Assembly (NCBI RefSeq): GCF_006874585.1
Contig: NZ_CP029761.1
Location: 3,111,001 to 3,175,000 of the forward strand
Length of the DNA stretch: 64,000 bases
Direction: 5' to 3'
Source: Sphingomonas sp. IC081
Lineage (GTDB): Bacteria; Pseudomonadota; Alphaproteobacteria; Sphingomonadales; Sphingomonadaceae
Shown here: positions 62,855-64,000 of the stretch, in pieces
Position numbering within the stretch: position 1 is the stretch's first letter
How the letters are laid out: each line of letters starts with the position of its first letter
The notes under the pieces: generated by a model
What the model saw: only the letters and a program-made list of their open reading frames with translations
Database searches by the model: none
Told to the model about the DNA's origin: nothing
Translations under genes and position numbers: made by a program

Positions 62855-63459
62855 GGCTGCGCTTGTGCGCTGCCGGCCGCCATGCTGTCGAGAGCGAGAT
62901 TGAGTTCCAGCACATTGACCCGCGGCTCCCCCAGGAAACCCAGCATGGGACGCGCGACGTGCTGCTCCACCAGTGTCTTCACCCGCGCCGCTTCCAGTCC
63001 GCGCGCACGGGCGACCCGTCCGGCCTGGAAAAGAGCCGCCTCGGGGCTCACGTCAGGGTCGAGCCCCGAGGCGGAAGTGGTCACCAGGTCGGAAGGAACT
63101 CGGGAACCTGGGATTCTGGGAAGGGCGGAGACGTCGGCCTTCACGCGGTCGGCCAGCGCCTGGCTGGTGGGGCCGAGGTTGGAGCCGGACGAGGCCATCG
63201 CGTCGTAGCCCCCCTGGGCAGCGGCGCCCGCGGCCGAGGGGCGGCCGTGGAAGTAGCGGTCCTCGGTGAATCTCTGGCCGATCAGGGCCGAGCCGACGAC
63301 ATGGCCATCGCGCTCGATCAGGCTGCCGCCGGCCTGACGGGGGAACAGCGTCTGCGCGAGGCCGGTCAGCGCCAGGGGATAGGCCAGCCCCAGCAGCAGG
63401 GCAAAGAGCAGCGTCATGGCCAGGGCCGGGCGCAGCGAGGTGGAAATGTCCTTGAGCAT
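62851..63459 (-). CDS. kdpC: KdpC, potassium-transporting ATPase subunit C
   Basis: Encodes 202 residues from ATG 63459 with GAGGATCG upstream. One N-terminal membrane helix ([20 protein letters not shown]) and the KdpC motifs [27 protein letters not shown] and [16 protein letters not shown]. It stabilises the KdpA-KdpB complex. Lies 13 bases after kdpB. Confidence 0.95.
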   Translation of the reverse strand: MLKDISTSLRPALAMTLLFALLLGLAYPLALTGLAQTLFPRQAGGSLIERDGHVVGSALIGQRFTEDRYFHGRPSAAGAAAQGGYDAMASSGSNLGPTSQALADRVKADVSALPRIPGSRVPSDLVTTSASGLDPDVSPEAALFQAGRVARARGLEAARVKTLVEQHVARPMLGFLGEPRVNVLELNLALDSMAAGSAQAQP

Positions 63460-63472
63460 GGGAAATCGATCC

Positions 63473-64000
63473 TCAGACGAGGTGGAGCCCGGTGACCGCA
63501 AGGTCGATGAGCTTGATGCCGACGAACGGGGCGATCAGGCCGCCGAGGCCGTAGACCGCAAGGTTGCGGGCGAGCAGCGGACCGGCCGCCATCGGCCGGT
63601 AGGTGACGCCCCGCAGCGCCAGCGGCACCAGCGCGGGAATGATCAGCGCGTTGAACACGATGGCCGAGAGGATCGCGCTTTCGGGCGAGGCCAGCCCCAT
63701 CACGTTGAGCACGCCGAGCCCGGGGTAGAGCGCCACGAACATGGCCGGGATGATCGCGAAGTACTTGGCGACGTCGTTGGCGACCGAGAAGGTGGTCAGC
63801 GCCCCGCGCGTCATCAGGAGCTGCTTGCCGAGGCCGACGATCTCGATCAGCTTGGTCGGGTCGCTGTCGAGATCGACCATGTTGCCCGCCTCGCGCGCGG
63901 CCTGGGTGCCGGTGTTCATCGCCACGCCGACATCGGCCTGCGCCAGGGCGGGCGCATCGTTGGTGCCGTCGCCGCACATGGCGACAAGCCTGCCGCCCTG
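63473..64000 (-). CDS. kdpB: KdpB, potassium-transporting P-type ATPase, C-terminal part
   Basis: The C-terminal 175 residues are visible; the gene continues past the right edge. It contains the hinge motif [40 protein letters not shown], and the last membrane helices ([34 protein letters not shown]). It is the catalytic subunit of the KdpFABC potassium pump. kdpA and kdpF are expected just outside the window. Confidence 0.95.
   Translation of the reverse strand, partial: QGGRLVAMCGDGTNDAPALAQADVGVAMNTGTQAAREAGNMVDLDSDPTKLIEIVGLGKQLLMTRGALTTFSVANDVAKYFAIIPAMFVALYPGLGVLNVMGLASPESAILSAIVFNALIIPALVPLALRGVTYRPMAAGPLLARNLAVYGLGGLIAPFVGIKLIDLAVTGLHLV

Noticed and set aside
60200..63208. 1,002-codon plus-strand open frame opposite kdpD
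   Set aside because: It is the antisense shadow of kdpD and kdpE in GC-rich DNA; composition is Arg/Ala/His-rich with no domain.

Overview
The window is 64 kb of high-GC DNA from an alphaproteobacterium, most likely a sphingomonad (Novosphingobium/Sphingomonas type). The evidence is the protein style, the FecI/FecR/TonB receptor set with an STN domain, a SAM-II-like riboswitch (a class described mainly from alphaproteobacteria), and the codon use. Genus is inference. The left third (1-23 kb) is accessory DNA with lower GC, many insertion sequences and unknown small genes. The right two thirds (23.3-64 kb) is compact chromosomal DNA in overlapping operons.

Left region, 1-9.4 kb: a cassette of small membrane or unknown genes ending in a SHOCT-DUF805 protein; an IS110-family element; a RelA/SpoT-domain gene cut into three pieces by an IS5-family element (3926-4828) and an IS21-family element (5068-7625); and a two-gene Panacea module (antitoxin-like gene plus unknown partner).

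Integrative element, about 9.58-23.16 kb: a 122-bp perfect direct repeat (9454-9575 and 23038-23159) contains the 3' part of a tRNA-Thr(CGT) gene. The only intact tRNA copy is at the right end. Between the repeats lie a tyrosine integrase, a VapE-type helicase gene, a short LysR-like HTH gene, an XRE regulator, a second diverged copy of the DUF805 cassette, small exported proteins interspersed with a three-copy repeat, and an IS1380-family transposase. This looks like a satellite-type or integrative element inserted in the tRNA gene. The related cassette at 1-1.5 kb suggests a second element in tandem on the left.

23.3-31.4 kb: an operon of a DUF1214-like protein, a TIM-barrel isomerase, a sulfotransferase and an LLM-class flavin/F420 oxidoreductase, divergent from a LuxR-type regulator; a glutathione S-transferase divergent from a WYL regulator across a perfect inverted repeat; and a pirin.

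31.5-47.9 kb: one chemotaxis-type operon, all on the minus strand with stop/start overlaps: PAS-MCP, triple-CheW protein, STAS, CheY, CheA, CheW, poly-HAMP MCP, CheW, poly-HAMP MCP, CheR, CheB and a large coiled-coil protein ending in DDGLF repeats. No CheZ or CheD is recognisable.

48-57 kb: a sulfate-ester uptake and cleavage cluster. FecI-like sigma factor, FecR-like anti-sigma and an STN-TonB receptor are followed by a SAM-II-like riboswitch, a possible 11-residue leader peptide, an MFS/GPH transporter, a TauD/alkylsulfatase-type dioxygenase and a Tat-exported arylsulfatase. 57-64 kb: a GH92 mannosidase and the kdp potassium-uptake operon (kdpB partial, kdpC, kdpD, kdpE).
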